64,000 nucleotides of DNA from Venturia oleaginea (Eukaryota > Ascomycota > Dothideomycetes > Venturiales > Venturiaceae): positions 89,204 to 153,203 of the forward strand of contig JABMLP010000038.1 in NCBI GenBank assembly GCA_013176395.1, written 5' to 3'. Position 1 is the first letter of the stretch. Every line of letters begins with the position of its first letter. Made by a program: the position numbers and the translations under genes. Positions 49,550 to 59,935 of this stretch are shown here, piece after piece. The notes beneath the pieces were generated by a model. It searched no databases, was not told where the DNA came from, and saw only the letters and a program-made list of their open reading frames with translations.

Positions 49550-50495
49550 TCTGCTCTGCAACCCTTATTACTAAGGACGGAGCTCCTAGGGACTATGAAG
49601 GTCAAGGGTATTGAATCTCTCTTCCTAACTCTTTCTTTCCTCAGCTTATTACAGCTTCAACTCCTAAGACTACGCTGTCTTAAGATGACCTCTGATTTCC
49701 TCTTTGTAAATTTTGCGAGAATTTACTGTGGATTGGCCCTTACAGTTGGCCCTTGCTTCTTGGAGATTCTAGCACCTTCTAGAAAATCTCAGCTTGAATT
49801 CTCTTGAATTCCTTTTTGTTTGGCCCTTGAGGTTGGCTCTTGAGGTTGGTCTTTGAGGTTGGCCCTTGCTTCTTGGGTTAGGACAAGTGTTCTCTTCTTG
49901 AAATTCCTTTTGTTTGGCCCTTGAGGTTGGCCCTTGCTTCTTGGGTTAGGTGTCCTCTTTAGGACCTTGACTCTACAGGCTCTTCCTGAGAGTACTGAAT
50001 GGCTGGGTGTCCTCTTTAGGACCTTGACTCTGCAGGCTCGTCCTGAGAGTACTGAAAATGGCTTGGGTGTCCTCTTTAGGACCTTGACTCTACAGGCTCT
50101 TCCTGAGAGTACTGAAATGGCTGGGTGTCCTCTTTAGGACCTTGACTCACCAACAGGATTGACCTGGGATACTTTCAACTTGTGGGTGTCACTTTGGACG
50201 TTGTTGATATCCCTTCGCAAAGGACAAGTTTCAACAACTCTCAATCTTCGACGTTCGTGATTACTACACAATGAGAAGATGTAGCATCCGTCCTAGGTTA
50301 TGAGGTACCTAGCAAACTCTTTCTCAATGCCTCGCTCAATGGAGGGCTTTCTCAGTGCCTCGCTCGATGGAGGGCTTTCTCGTACCTCACTCGATGGAGG
50401 GCTTTCTCGGTACCTCGCTCAATGGAAGGCTTTCTCTTTGCTCTGACGATTGCTGCAGAGACTCTCTCTTACTGTCAGCAAGAGGTATTGGTGCG
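49550..50495 (-). other. Element B leader with minisatellites
   Basis: Non-coding. It starts, in the sense of the junction with the body, at a segment shared with the Gypsy1 leader (TGCAACCCTTATTACTAAGG). It holds TTGGCCCTTGAGG repeats, then about four copies of a 59-60-bp unit containing TCCTCTTTAGGACCTTGACT (49951-50147), then four copies of a 28-bp unit CTTTCTC...CAATGGAGGG (50319-50430). Confidence 0.8.
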
Positions 50496-50507
50496 GTACT
50501 TAGATAA

Positions 50508-50788
50508 TGTAAGAGTTCAACCCTCAAAGGTGTTTCGCAAGTGAGAGAAGACTGCTTGTATTTCAAAGTATCTAAGTACAAAGAAGAAAGTGTAGGTACA
50601 GGAAGAACAACTTGTATATATAATCTTCCAAGTAGGAAAAGGACATGCTGTCCTGAGAAGAGAATAGAAAGGAGTAGAAGCGCATGTGAAACGGTCCCTG
50701 AATAATCCCTGCTAGGCGCACGTGAGAACTACCAGGTAGTGCTAAGAATCCATCCAGGATAAGTTGTCAAAGGATCTATCCTTTGACA
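50508..50788 (-). repeat. Element B 5' LTR
   Basis: 281 bp, very similar to the 3' LTR. On the minus strand GTACTTAGATA in the LTR is complementary to TATCTAAGTAC just after it (50496-50506), the same self-priming arrangement as in Gypsy1. Confidence 0.9.
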
Positions 50789-50922
50789 GATCTATTGTAA
50801 GAGGAGGATTATATACCAGCTATCCTTCCTGTACTTACACTTTCTTCTCTGTACTTAGATACTTGAAATATAAGCTGTCTTCTCTCACTTGCGAAACACC
50901 TTTGAGGGTTGAACTCTTACAC
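50789..50922 (+). repeat. Truncated Gypsy1-type LTR
   Basis: The last 134 bp of a Gypsy1-like LTR in plus orientation (GATCTATTGTAAGAGGAGGA to GAACTCTTACA). It is joined on the left to the element B LTR and on the right to the interior of Gypsy C in opposite orientation, so it marks a recombination junction. Confidence 0.8.
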
Positions 50923-52351
50923 AAAAGCGTTACAACAGTGTCCTCCTACATCAAGATTCATCTTAGCAATTCTCGTCACTTGGGTCTTTCCTTCTTGAGA
51001 ACTCCACCTATTATCCTAGGACTAATAGGGAGCTGTTCAAGGTTCAATTGAGAGGCTTTCTCCTTGCTTATCGATGCGTAGCAGCTGGACCCATTATCAA
51101 TTAGTCCTGTAAGAGAGTGTACATCATTTATAATAACATTGGTATAAAAGAGTTGGGAAATCATCTTTGGCTGAAACTGTTTCCATTCTTTTTCTACCTG
51201 AGAGGAGTTTGAAGAAATGATATTGTTCACTTTTCGTACAGATTCTATTGATAATCTAGGTCTCTTCTGCTCACGCCTCCATCCACGACTTCGGATAGAG
51301 GCTACTCTTTTTCCGAGTAGTCTTCTCCTTCTTCCTTCTCCTTTCCCTTGCGCAATTTCCAGTTCTCTTCCTGGTAGTTTCCTGGTAGTCGTTTGAGATA
51401 CTCTTGCCTCCCTTGCAGTACAGTCCTTAATTCGGTGACCGGCCTTCCCACAGCATAAACAGAGGTTGTTAGCACGTCTGTACTCGTAGTCCTTAGGTGC
51501 AATGTTTAACTTGTTTGCTCGAGGGTGGGTTCCCAGTCCATGGCATCCGAATTTGTTTTCAAAGACTTACTTTTGAATAGAGCGTTACTATCTGAAGAAG
51601 ATAAAATCTTTCCAGTAGCAATTTGCATACTCGTATTCAAGAGTTCGGACACAAATATCTTGTAGGAATTGCTTTGAGGATGTCCAATTCTCTTTAAACG
51701 GAGTTCGTTGTTTATTGCCTTATTCAAAAACGCAATTTTCACAACATCAGGCCATGCCATTCCTCCGGCATTGGCAAGAGTACTCTCAAACTTCGGAAGG
51801 AAGGAGTAGAAGGATTCTTTGTCTTTTTGCTTCATAGTCGTAAGACTAACAGTGGCTCTTTGTTGCTGTACAGGATCATCGTAGAAGTTATCCATATACT
51901 GAAGTAGCTGCTTTCCTGTTTTATCTTCTTCAGGAGAAGATTGAACATAGGCTAAGGTAGCCTGAGCAGCAGAACCCCGTAAGGATGCAAAGATGTAAGC
52001 GAATTGTTGATATTCATCTCCTACTGCTATTCCATCAACTTCTAACTTCAGCTTAGCTTGTTGATACCACTGGGCCCACTCAGAACGCTTTCCGTCAAAC
52101 TCTTGAAGCTTAGGAAGTATTGATTTCTTCCTCTCCTGGGAGATAGTTCTCTCTTGAACTGAGCTACTTCCTTCTTGACAAGGAGGAATAGAAGCAGGAG
52201 TTGTGAGTTGTACAAGGAGTTGTTGAATCATAGTATTCTGAGCGGCCATTTGATCCTTCAAAGCTGCTACTTCCCCTTGTAGAGCTTGAGCTCGATCTTG
52301 AGATTGAGAGACATTCTCTCCTTGCTCTTCTTCCATCTTGAACAACTTCAA
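50923..52351 (-). pseudogene. Gypsy C: gag and protease fragment related to Gypsy1
   Basis: Gag 52351-51506 (EWAQWYQQAKLKLEVDGIAV, LLQYMDNFYDDPVQQQRATV) ends early at LEQTS by frameshift. The rest of gag continues in another frame (51502-51302) to the hairpin TAG and the acidic end EDYSEKE. Pol begins in 51230-50976 with the protease site LIDNGSSCYASISK and is cut at 50923. Amino acids are clearly diverged from Gypsy1, so this is a sister family. Confidence 0.85.
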
Positions 52352-52900
52352 AACCTTTTATCAATGAGAGACAATAGGAAGCACCCTATACACACTCCTA
52401 GGCTCTGCCCCAGAGATTTGCTAGGCAGTATAGAGTCAACACCTATTAGTATAGGAAGGTGACTATAGAATCCCAGAAGGATTTTTACACTATAGTCTGC
52501 TCTGCAACCCTTATTACTAAGGACAGAGCTCCCAGGGACTATGAAGGTCAAGGGTATTGTATCTCTCTCCCAAGTTCTTTCTTTCCTCAGCTTCACAGCT
52601 TCAATTCCCAGAACTGTTTTTGTTCTAGGATAACCTATCCTGTGATTGGCTCTCAATTAGCCGTGCAATCAGCCCTCAATTGGCTGCTCAAATGGCTCTC
52701 AATTAGCCGTGCAATCAGCCCTCAATCGGCTGCACAAATGGCTCTCAACTAGCCGTGCAATCAGCCCTCAATTGGCTGTTCAAATGGTCGCACGGGCGCT
52801 TCCGGTTCCGACGAGTTGGTTGATCACGTGACGCGTCCAGAGTAGATTGCTTAGAATGCGGTGGAATGCGCTCGAATACGCGCCTAACCCTAGCTCTTAC
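52352..52900 (-). other. Gypsy C leader with 46-bp tandem repeat
   Basis: Non-coding. It resembles the Gypsy1 leader near 52380-52560 (CACACTCCTAGGCTCTGCCC). Three copies of a 46-bp unit (GGCTCTCAATTAGCCGTGCA...) follow from 52648 to about 52786. Its own 5' LTR is missing; a plus-strand LTR begins at 52901. Confidence 0.75.
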
Positions 52901-53190
52901 TGTTAAAGGATAGATCCTTTCTCAACTTATCCTGGATGGATTCTTAGCACTACCTGATAGTTTCCTGGTAGACTTTCACGTGCGCCTAGCAGGGATTGTT
53001 GAAGGTTGTTTCACATGTATCTCTATTCCTTTCCATACTTCTCTGGACAGCATGTCCTTTTTCCTTATACGGAGGACATACATACTAGTCGTCCTTCCTA
53101 CACTTACACTTTCTTCTCTGTACTTAGATACTTGAAATATAAGCTGTCTTCCCTCACTTGCGAAACACCTTTGAGGGTTGAACTCTTACA
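52901..53190 (+). repeat. LTR of the B/D group, plus orientation
   Basis: 290 bp from TGTTAAAGGATAGATCC to GAACTCTTACA. Its U3 resembles the B' LTR (59643) more than the LTRs of B. No target duplication is seen (CTTAC before, AATGG after). Confidence 0.85.
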
Positions 53191-55092
53191 AATGGCTTCC
53201 TCCTCTTTCCGGGAGGACGACCGAAACAATCGCAATACAAGCCCTTATCTGCCCGGTCAATACACCGAATACATCCAATAGTACATGGGACGTTATACGG
53301 GAGCACCAGCAAAATACTGGATTGGACGGTCGACACCAGCTAACTGCCGAAAACGGTCAACACCGGTCCACTATTAGGTACGGTCAAAACCGGTCAGTTG
53401 CAAAAGGATGCGATCTTTTCGAGAAACCAGAGTTACAACTTCTCTGGGATCGCGCAATAGCAGAGGACCAATCCTACCAAGCTATTCATACACCTATAGT
53501 TACTGGCGAACGTTCCTTCCCTCCAGAGCTCAAGTTGTCGGTACAGCTACCCGAATGCGAAGTAGACGACCACGGCGCGGTCACGAGAAGAAGGATCCTA
53601 TGGGTACCAGATTGGGAACCGCTGTGAACAACGCTGGTCCAACAAACTCACGATTCCCATATTACTGGACAGCAAGGGAGAGATAGCACGCTTGCGATTC
53701 TATCCAGAAGTTTCTTTTGGCCCCAACAATACAAGACAGTCCGACAGCTTGTACGTAATTGCGACGTATGTGGGAGAAAAGGAATATGGCGTGATAAGAA
53801 GCGAGGTCTTCTGAAACCACTACCAATCCCGGCCCGCTTCCACAGCGAGCTATCAATCGATTTCATGACTGATTTGCCCGCGGAGGAAAACGGCCCAAAA
53901 TACCTCATGGTTATCACAGATCGCCTCCTCAAAAGTGTTACGTTGCAGGCTATGACTACAATGAGCGCCAAAGAGTGCGCGAAAAGGTTCTTACAATGCC
54001 ACTATCGCTACCACGGATTTCCCATGGCATTGACGTCGGACAGAGGCAGCAATTGGACAGGTCGTTTTTGGAGGAAGCTTTGCGAACTTGCAAAGATTGA
54101 GCAGAGATTCTCTACAGCCTTTCATCCACAGACCGATGGCGCGACCGAGCGTATGAACCAGGAAGTTCTACGCTATCTCCGCGTCTTCATCGCATACTCC
54201 CAACTAGACTGGCCAACGCTACTACCTACAGCTACGTTAGCACTGAACAATCGTGACTCTTCAGTCACAGGGATGAGTCCATTCTATCTAACCCACGGCT
54301 ACCATGCGGAACCAATCCAGAAAGTACAACGAATCTCACCCAGTAACTCACCAGCAGCCGATGCCGAGACCTTTGTGCAACGAATAGAAGAGGCACAAGA
54401 ATATGCACAGGCAGCGATGGCCTGGTCCCAGCAGAAGATGGAGAACGACGCCAACAAGTCACGTCAAGCTGCCGAAACGTTAAAAAGGGGCGACAAAGTC
54501 TGGTTGAACCTTAGGAATATCAATACTCCGCAGCTATCAAAGAAACTGTCGTGGACGCAAGCCAAATACACTGTCGAGAACCAGATCTCCCCGATGGTAT
54601 ACGAGCTGGCTGACCTGCCAAGTGGTATCCATAACCGTTTCCACGTTGACCTACTCCGCCGAGCCGCAACCGACACACTGCCCTCACAAGAACCGATGAT
54701 ACCTAGCCGCCACCATTAGTGCCTCAAACCGAAGAAACAGAGGCTGAGTTTGAAGTAGAACGTATACTTCGCGCAGAGAAGAAAAGGGTTGGGCGAGGCT
54801 GGGCTCGTCAGTTATTAATCAAATGGAAAGACTATGCAGATCCCGATTGGCAGCCACGTTCATTATTTACAGAAGTCGAGGACTTAGACCGCTTCGAGGC
54901 GGAGTATGGCAAGGGCGACGGTGTCGGCGAAGATATAGGAGCTCAAACAGGGGCCCGAAGGAACCGAGTAGCGGTGGCCAGCGCCTTCGAACCTGCTACA
55001 AGCTGGCAGAAGCGATGTATTGCGTTTGTCTGTTTAATTATCCCACCTACCACACCCTCTTTAGTCCTGTACAGCCGGTAAGGAGAGGGTAA
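53191..55092 (+). pseudogene. Gypsy D: 5'-truncated Pol (integrase and chromodomain)
   Basis: It begins directly after an LTR with sequence from the RNase H/integrase border, so gag, protease and RT are missing. Frames: 53178-53627, then the HHCC region (RNCDVCGRKGIW near 53757-53792). The integrase core 53865-54719 has LSIDFMTDLPAEENGPK just before, LTSDRGSNWTG and HPQTDGATERMNQ. A chromodomain is at 54719-55081 (LLIKWKDYADPDWQP). A stop at 53627 and a frame change at 54719 break it. A polypurine tract AAGGAGAGGGTAA (55080-55092) leads into the LTR at 55093. Motifs resemble Gypsy1 but many residues differ. Confidence 0.85.
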
Positions 55093-55397
55093 TGTTATGG
55101 GCATGGCTGTCACGGGATGGTATCCTATATCCATTTTATCCTAGGTGGATTCTTAGCAATTCCTGGTAGGTTCCTGATAGTTCTCACGTGCGCCTAGCAG
55201 GATTATCAGGGACCGTCTCACATGCGCTTCTACTCCTTTCTATTCTCTTCTCAGGACAGCATGTCCTTTTCCTATTTGGAAGATTATATACAAGTTGTTC
55301 TTCCTGTACCTACACTTTCTTCTTTGTACTTAGATACTTTGAAATACAAGCAGTCTTCTCTCACTTGCGAAACACCTTTGAGGGTTGAACTCTTACA
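55093..55397 (+). repeat. Gypsy D 3' LTR
   Basis: 305 bp from TGTTATGGGCATGG to GAACTCTTACA. The final part, about 130 bp, is shared with all LTRs of this group; the first part differs. It is joined at 55398 to a pogo remnant. Confidence 0.85.
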
Positions 55398-56468
55398 GCG
55401 ATGGATCAATGAATCATCACCTCTGGGATGGCACTTTGCAACAAGCAAGAATGGCTGGACCTCGAATAACCTTAGGTTGGCGTGCTTAATCAATGTTTTG
55501 GACCCTCTTGTGACGGGTTAAGATCATGCCTGGATACCAGAGAAAACCACCCAAATGCAATACAATCTAGCTAAGCAGGAAAAGATAGATACACAGTTGC
55601 AAACTCCTTTTGAAGCAGATGCCAAGCCATTCACATGCTTGCCGCAGAATCATTCCGAGGTTTGACCGGAGATGCCAAGCCATTCACAAGCTTACCCTAG
55701 AGAGATAGGCAAAGCCTAGATAAAGGCCCAAGGGTGTAGCCCGTGACACCTCTTACCGCGAGAAGGCTGCGGGTCGCCAGCGTTTCTTGTCGCGGATGGC
55801 CATGGAAGTCATATCTAGGGCGATTTTATTGCCTACTGTATGGAGAAAAATATTGATCTCCTCATTATGCCTCCTCACTGCTCACATATACTACAACCGC
55901 TTGATGTAGGCGTGTTTGCGGTGTTTAAACGGGCCCATACTATCGAAACGCATGCGATCTCCCGGCTCAGTTCACAGCGCATCCCACGCTCAGAATGGAT
56001 TGAATTGCTCTCTCGTGCACGCGAAAGGGCTATGAGCAAGGAAAATATCCTTAGTGGATGGCGTGGCACCGGCTTATGGCCTGCGCTTCCTATGCGAGTA
56101 CTCAGAGGGCTTCCGAAAGACTCACTTATACCGGCTCCACAACCAATTACACCACGCGCAATAACTACTCTCGATCTCTCTTTACTACAGAGCTCCTCCA
56201 GAAGTAGTTGAACTATCAAAATCAAATAAAAAGTTCAGAATCGTTGCGCGAGTGACATGCCGTTGTTTCGCCGGTACGGGGCTATGCAGAGCGTATGACA
56301 CGTCTATGCGAAACTCAAAATGCAACCATTGCAATTCAAGCTAAACAAGTAGTTGAGCAATCCGAACTTTTGCGGAAGCGGAAGAAGGCTAAAAAGTGTT
56401 ACGCTGAACGCGCAAAACAGAGTTATTCAGAAGTAGATTCAACAAACGAACTTAACGATAGGAGCCGA
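55398..56468 (+). pseudogene. pogo-like transposase remnant (copy 4) with MITE insertion
   Basis: A 5'-truncated transposase of the pogo group. 55398-55509 encodes RWINESSPLGWHFATSKNGW and WTSNNLRLACL. A 238-bp insertion follows, then FLVADGHGSH with a one-base loss near 55787 and a stop. 55840-56211 encodes MPPHCSHILQPLDVGVFAVF and GWRGTGLWPALPMRVL. The end (56285-56468) is a basic coiled coil (LLRKRKKAKKCYAERAKQSY). It belongs to a different subfamily from copies 1-3. Confidence 0.85.
55510..55747. mobile_element. MITE-like insertion, 238 bp
   Basis: Ends GTGACGGGTTA and (inverted) GTCACGGGCTA are imperfect TIRs. CCTCTT occurs immediately before (55504-55509) and one base after (55749-55754) the insertion. 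Removing it joins the two parts of the pogo reading frame. No ORF inside. A short direct repeat GATGCCAAGCCATTCACA occurs twice within it. Confidence 0.6.
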
Positions 56469-56628
56469 TGAACAGAACGAGTATCACCCGGTGACTTGAC
56501 TGTATTGACTGCAGAGGTTAAGTACACCGTTGCATCTGCATGCATATAATGCATGTCAATGCATTCCTTGGCATCTATCACGTGCACTATACCTGAGGTA
56601 TCAAGGACTGGCATGCCACTGTTCAACA
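56469..56628 (-). repeat. Possible copia 3' LTR
   Basis: 160 bp, minus-strand TGTTGAACAGTGGC...CTGTTCA, directly after a polypurine-like GAGTGGGAG that follows the copia pol stop. The limits rest on TG...CA ends and the position only, because the other LTR is missing. Confidence 0.4.
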
Positions 56629-59600
56629 CTCCCACTCATGCCTAGACCTTAGCTATACCATTCCCAGTTGATGTAAGAAGTTCTGGAACTGTTGACCATT
56701 CTTTGGCTTAGTCAACCCATCTGCAACCATGTCTGCAGTAGGACAGAACTCCACGATCAATTGGTTCCTTTCCCTCATTCTTCTGACATTGTTGTATGCG
56801 ATGTCAATGTGTTTAGATCTCTCATGAGCATGGGAGTCCTTAACCAGGCTGAGACAAGCTTGGTTGTCTCCCTTCAGAACCATGAGAGGCTCAAAAGCGT
56901 TCTTGCCTACCATGTCCGGATGTCCCATTTCCCTCAAGAGCGATGAAAGGAATTGAGCTTGTTTACCACCGCTGCTCATTGCCATGTATTCAGCTTCCAT
57001 CGTAGAGGTTGCTACTGACTTCATCTTCTTGCTCATCCAGGCAACTGGTGCTCCAGCAAGAAAGAACACCCATCCTAGGATGGAGACCCTGTCTGCCTTG
57101 TCCATAGCGTAATCTGCATCTGAGTATCCCACAAGCCCAGTATGTCCTCCAATGCTGTATTCCAGTCCAAGATCTGGAAATGACCTGAGGTACCTAGCTA
57201 CTTTCTTGATTGCCTTCTCATGGAATACCGTTGGGTCAGATGCATAGGAGCTGAGTCTTCCAATAGCAAAAGCTATATCTGGCCTGCACATCATTGGCCA
57301 CATCCATGTTCCCGTCTGCTCCTGGTAGCTCCCACTATCTGCGCGAGGATCTGTTGGTCCTGATTTCCTCAGATCATCATAGGAATCCATGGGTGACAGT
57401 GTTGGCTTCCCTTTTTCCGCCGACATTCCAAACTTTGCGAGGGCCTCCCTGATGTAGTGTCCTTGGTCAAGCTTCAGGGTTCCCTTCGTTCTATCCTGGC
57501 GATCCTCATGCCAAAAATCTTGTCTGGTTCTCCTAGGTCCTTGATCTGGAAGATCTTTCCAAATTCTTGCTTGAACCATTTGATATTGTCGAGATTTGAG
57601 GATGCAATAGGTATGTCGTCTACCCATGTAAGAATCATGATGTCTCTCTCCTTGTGAACCAAAAGACAGGGTCAACTTCTGATTGGGCAAAGCCCAACTT
57701 CTTCAATTTCTCTACACAGAGTTGGTTCCAGTCTCTTGCTGCTTGTTTCAGACCATACAAGCTCTTCAGCATCTTGAAGACTTTGCCTGGTGGAATGTCT
57801 ACTCCTGGGGAGGGATCATGAAGATGTCCTCTTTCAGGAATGATTCGGTGAATGCATTGTTTACATCAACTACATGCATGTGGAGATTCTTCTTGGCAAC
57901 AGTAGCCATAAAGCATCTCAGGGTATCATGCCTAACAGTAGGTGCAAAGGTGTCCGTGAAGTCTACACCTAGTTTCTGTGAGAATCCTCTGGCCACAAGC
58001 CTTGCCTTGAACTTATCGATTGCTCCACTGATGAGGTACTTCACGTCGAATACCCATTTGGATGTCACAAGATTGGCTTCCTTGGGGGGGACAACCTGGC
58101 TCCATGTGTGGTTGCTCTCCAGTGCAGCCAGTTCCTTCTGAATAGCCTCCTTCCATAGGTGGCCCCATTTCTTGTCCTGGATCGCCTCTTTGTAGGTCTT
58201 GGGGATAGGGATGTTGTGCTTGGCTCCCACTGTCTCCTTGCACGCAATGAAAGCAGCTTCGTCGATCTCACCTAGGAAATCTTTCCCATCTGCAGCAAGC
58301 TCACTAGCCATCATCATGATCTGGGCGAACATAGCGTAATCGAGTCTTTTCGATGGTCTCTCGTCCGAGGTAATAGAGTCTGACCTAAGTCTCTTACGCC
58401 CTGTTTCCTGAGCTTGAGTTGATGCAGGTGTAGAATGCACAGGTGTAGAGGTAGGTTGAGTAGGGATTGCTGTCTCAGACTCAGCCGGGTGAGATATCTC
58501 TGTTGGACTTGTTACTTCTGGCCCTTGGGAGTCTGCCAATGCAATTTCCTCTGGCGTGGATTTCCTAACAATTCTCTCAAAGACTGGGAATTTAGGTACC
58601 AATTCCCTAGCTGGCCTGGGTGTCTCAACAGTCTCTGGGATTATTGGGAGTTTTCTCGGTCTTCCTCTTGGATTCCTGTTAAGGCTTGCTGAGTTGGTTT
58701 GACCTGCCGTTCCGAGGTTCAAACTCAAGTCAGCTCCTCTTTGATCTTCAAGGAACCTTACCGAGCTGTGTGTCTTGATATCCCTGAAATCTGGATCCCA
58801 GAACTTCCACATTTTTCTCGTACCTTTGACATATCCCATGAAGACTACAGGCTTGCCAGTATTCATGAATTTGTCAGCCCTCGACTTGGAGGAGTTATGC
58901 ATTGCCCCTGCAACTCCTCTCTCGGGACATGTACGATAGCCTGACATCCCCATACTCGGAGGTGATCAATTGAGGGTTTCCTTCCTGACCATGCTTCTTC
59001 TGGGGAGAGCCTGAATCCTTCAAGCTCTGGACCGTTGGCGAGAAGATTGCTGACATAGGTATGGGTTTCGATTGCTTCTGGCCAGAACTCAATAGGCATT
59101 CCGGAATCCTCGCACATAGCCCGGACATTGTTCTCTGAGGTCTGGATATTCCTTTCCGCAACCCCATTCTGGTTGGAACTATATGCATCTGTGAACTCAG
59201 GGTGAATACCCTCTTCTTTCTCCCAATCTCTCGCCAGCTTGACAAGTTCTCCCGCATTGTCGATCCTCACAGCTTTCAGCTTCTTCCTAGTTTCAGTCTC
59301 GGCTGACACTTTCCATTGTCTGAGTTCTTGAGGTGCATCCGACTTCTCTCTCATTGGCCTTGTCCATTTCTTTCGGGAAGCATTTTCGACGATCTGTAGG
59401 AACCACTTGAATCCCTTTCTTGACACGGGCAATGGTCCACAGATATCGACTGAGATAAGTTCCATAATTTCTTGCATCGGTTCCGTCACCCTACCATAGC
59501 TTCTTTTCATTTTGGTAGTAAGACAGATCTTGCATGGACAGTCTCTTGACTCAAAGGTAGGAATTGGCTGGTCTAAGGTAGTAACCTTGTGGACGTATCT

Positions 59601-59642
59601 TAGGGACTTGGCCCGTAATGGGCAAACCTTCTATGCCATAGC
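56629..59642 (-). pseudogene. Ty1/copia Pol fragment: integrase, RT, RNase H
   Basis: Integrase in 59510-58863: SVDICGPLPVSRKGFKWFL (first Asp), VRIDNAGELVKL (second Asp) and NQNGVAERNIQ (Glu). RT is in 58953-57799 (W-S-QVVPPKEANLVTSKWVF, VVDVNNAFTE) and, after a shift between 57690 and 57800, LTWVDDIPIASSNLD (Trp-Val-Asp-Asp at the YVDD box). RNase H has EYSIGGHTGLVGYSDADYA, STMEAEYMAMS and SKHIDIAYNNVR. The gag, protease and 5' LTR are missing because the B' LTR begins at 59643. Frameshifts near 58900, 57800 and 57650 make it inactive. It is a different lineage from the copia in the palindrome. Confidence 0.9.
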
Positions 59643-59923
59643 TGTCAAAGGATAGATCCTTTCTCAACTTATCCTGGATGGATTCTTAGCACTACCTGGT
59701 AGTCTTTCACGTGCGCCTAGCAGGGATTGTTTGAGGATTGTTTCACATGTATTTCTATTCCTTTCCATACTTCTCTGGACAGCATGTCCTTTTTTCTTAT
59801 ACGGAGGACATATATACTAGTCGTCCTTCCTACACTTACACATTCTTCTCTGTACTTAGATACTTCGAAATACAAGCAGTCTTCTCTCACTTGCGAAACG
59901 CCTTTGAGGGTTGAACTCTTACA
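59643..59923 (+). repeat. Element B' 5' LTR
   Basis: 281 bp from TGTCAAAGGATAGATCC to GAACTCTTACA. The U3 part resembles the LTR at 52901 rather than those of B. It truncates the copia pol at 59642. Confidence 0.9.
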
Positions 59924-59935
59924 TTATCTAAGTAC
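59852..59935 (+). promoter_or_regulatory. Self-priming site and predicted RNA start of B'
   Basis: GTACTTAGATA (59852-59862) in the LTR is the reverse complement of TATCTAAGTAC (59925-59935) right after the LTR. TATATA at 59811-59816 lies about 40 bases upstream of the first segment. Confidence 0.6.

Larger units (their letters stand above)
45507..50788 (-). mobile_element. Element B: chimeric, defective gypsy element
   Basis: LTRs 45507-45786 and 50508-50788, both TGTCAAAGGAT-type with ends like Gypsy1. The leader (about 49550-50507) and the 3' tail (45787 to about 45915) are of the Gypsy1 family. The body (about 45915-49550) is from another gypsy family: Gag C-terminal part, protease, RT, RNase H and integrase HHCC. 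The integrase core is missing. Flanks GTAAG (45502-45506) and GATCT (50789-50793) do not match. A near-identical inverted copy starts at 59643. Confidence 0.85.

Noticed and set aside
50319..50430. CRISPR-like repeats of 28 bp in the leader of B
   Set aside because: Head-to-tail minisatellite with no spacers; it is part of a retrotransposon leader shared with B'.
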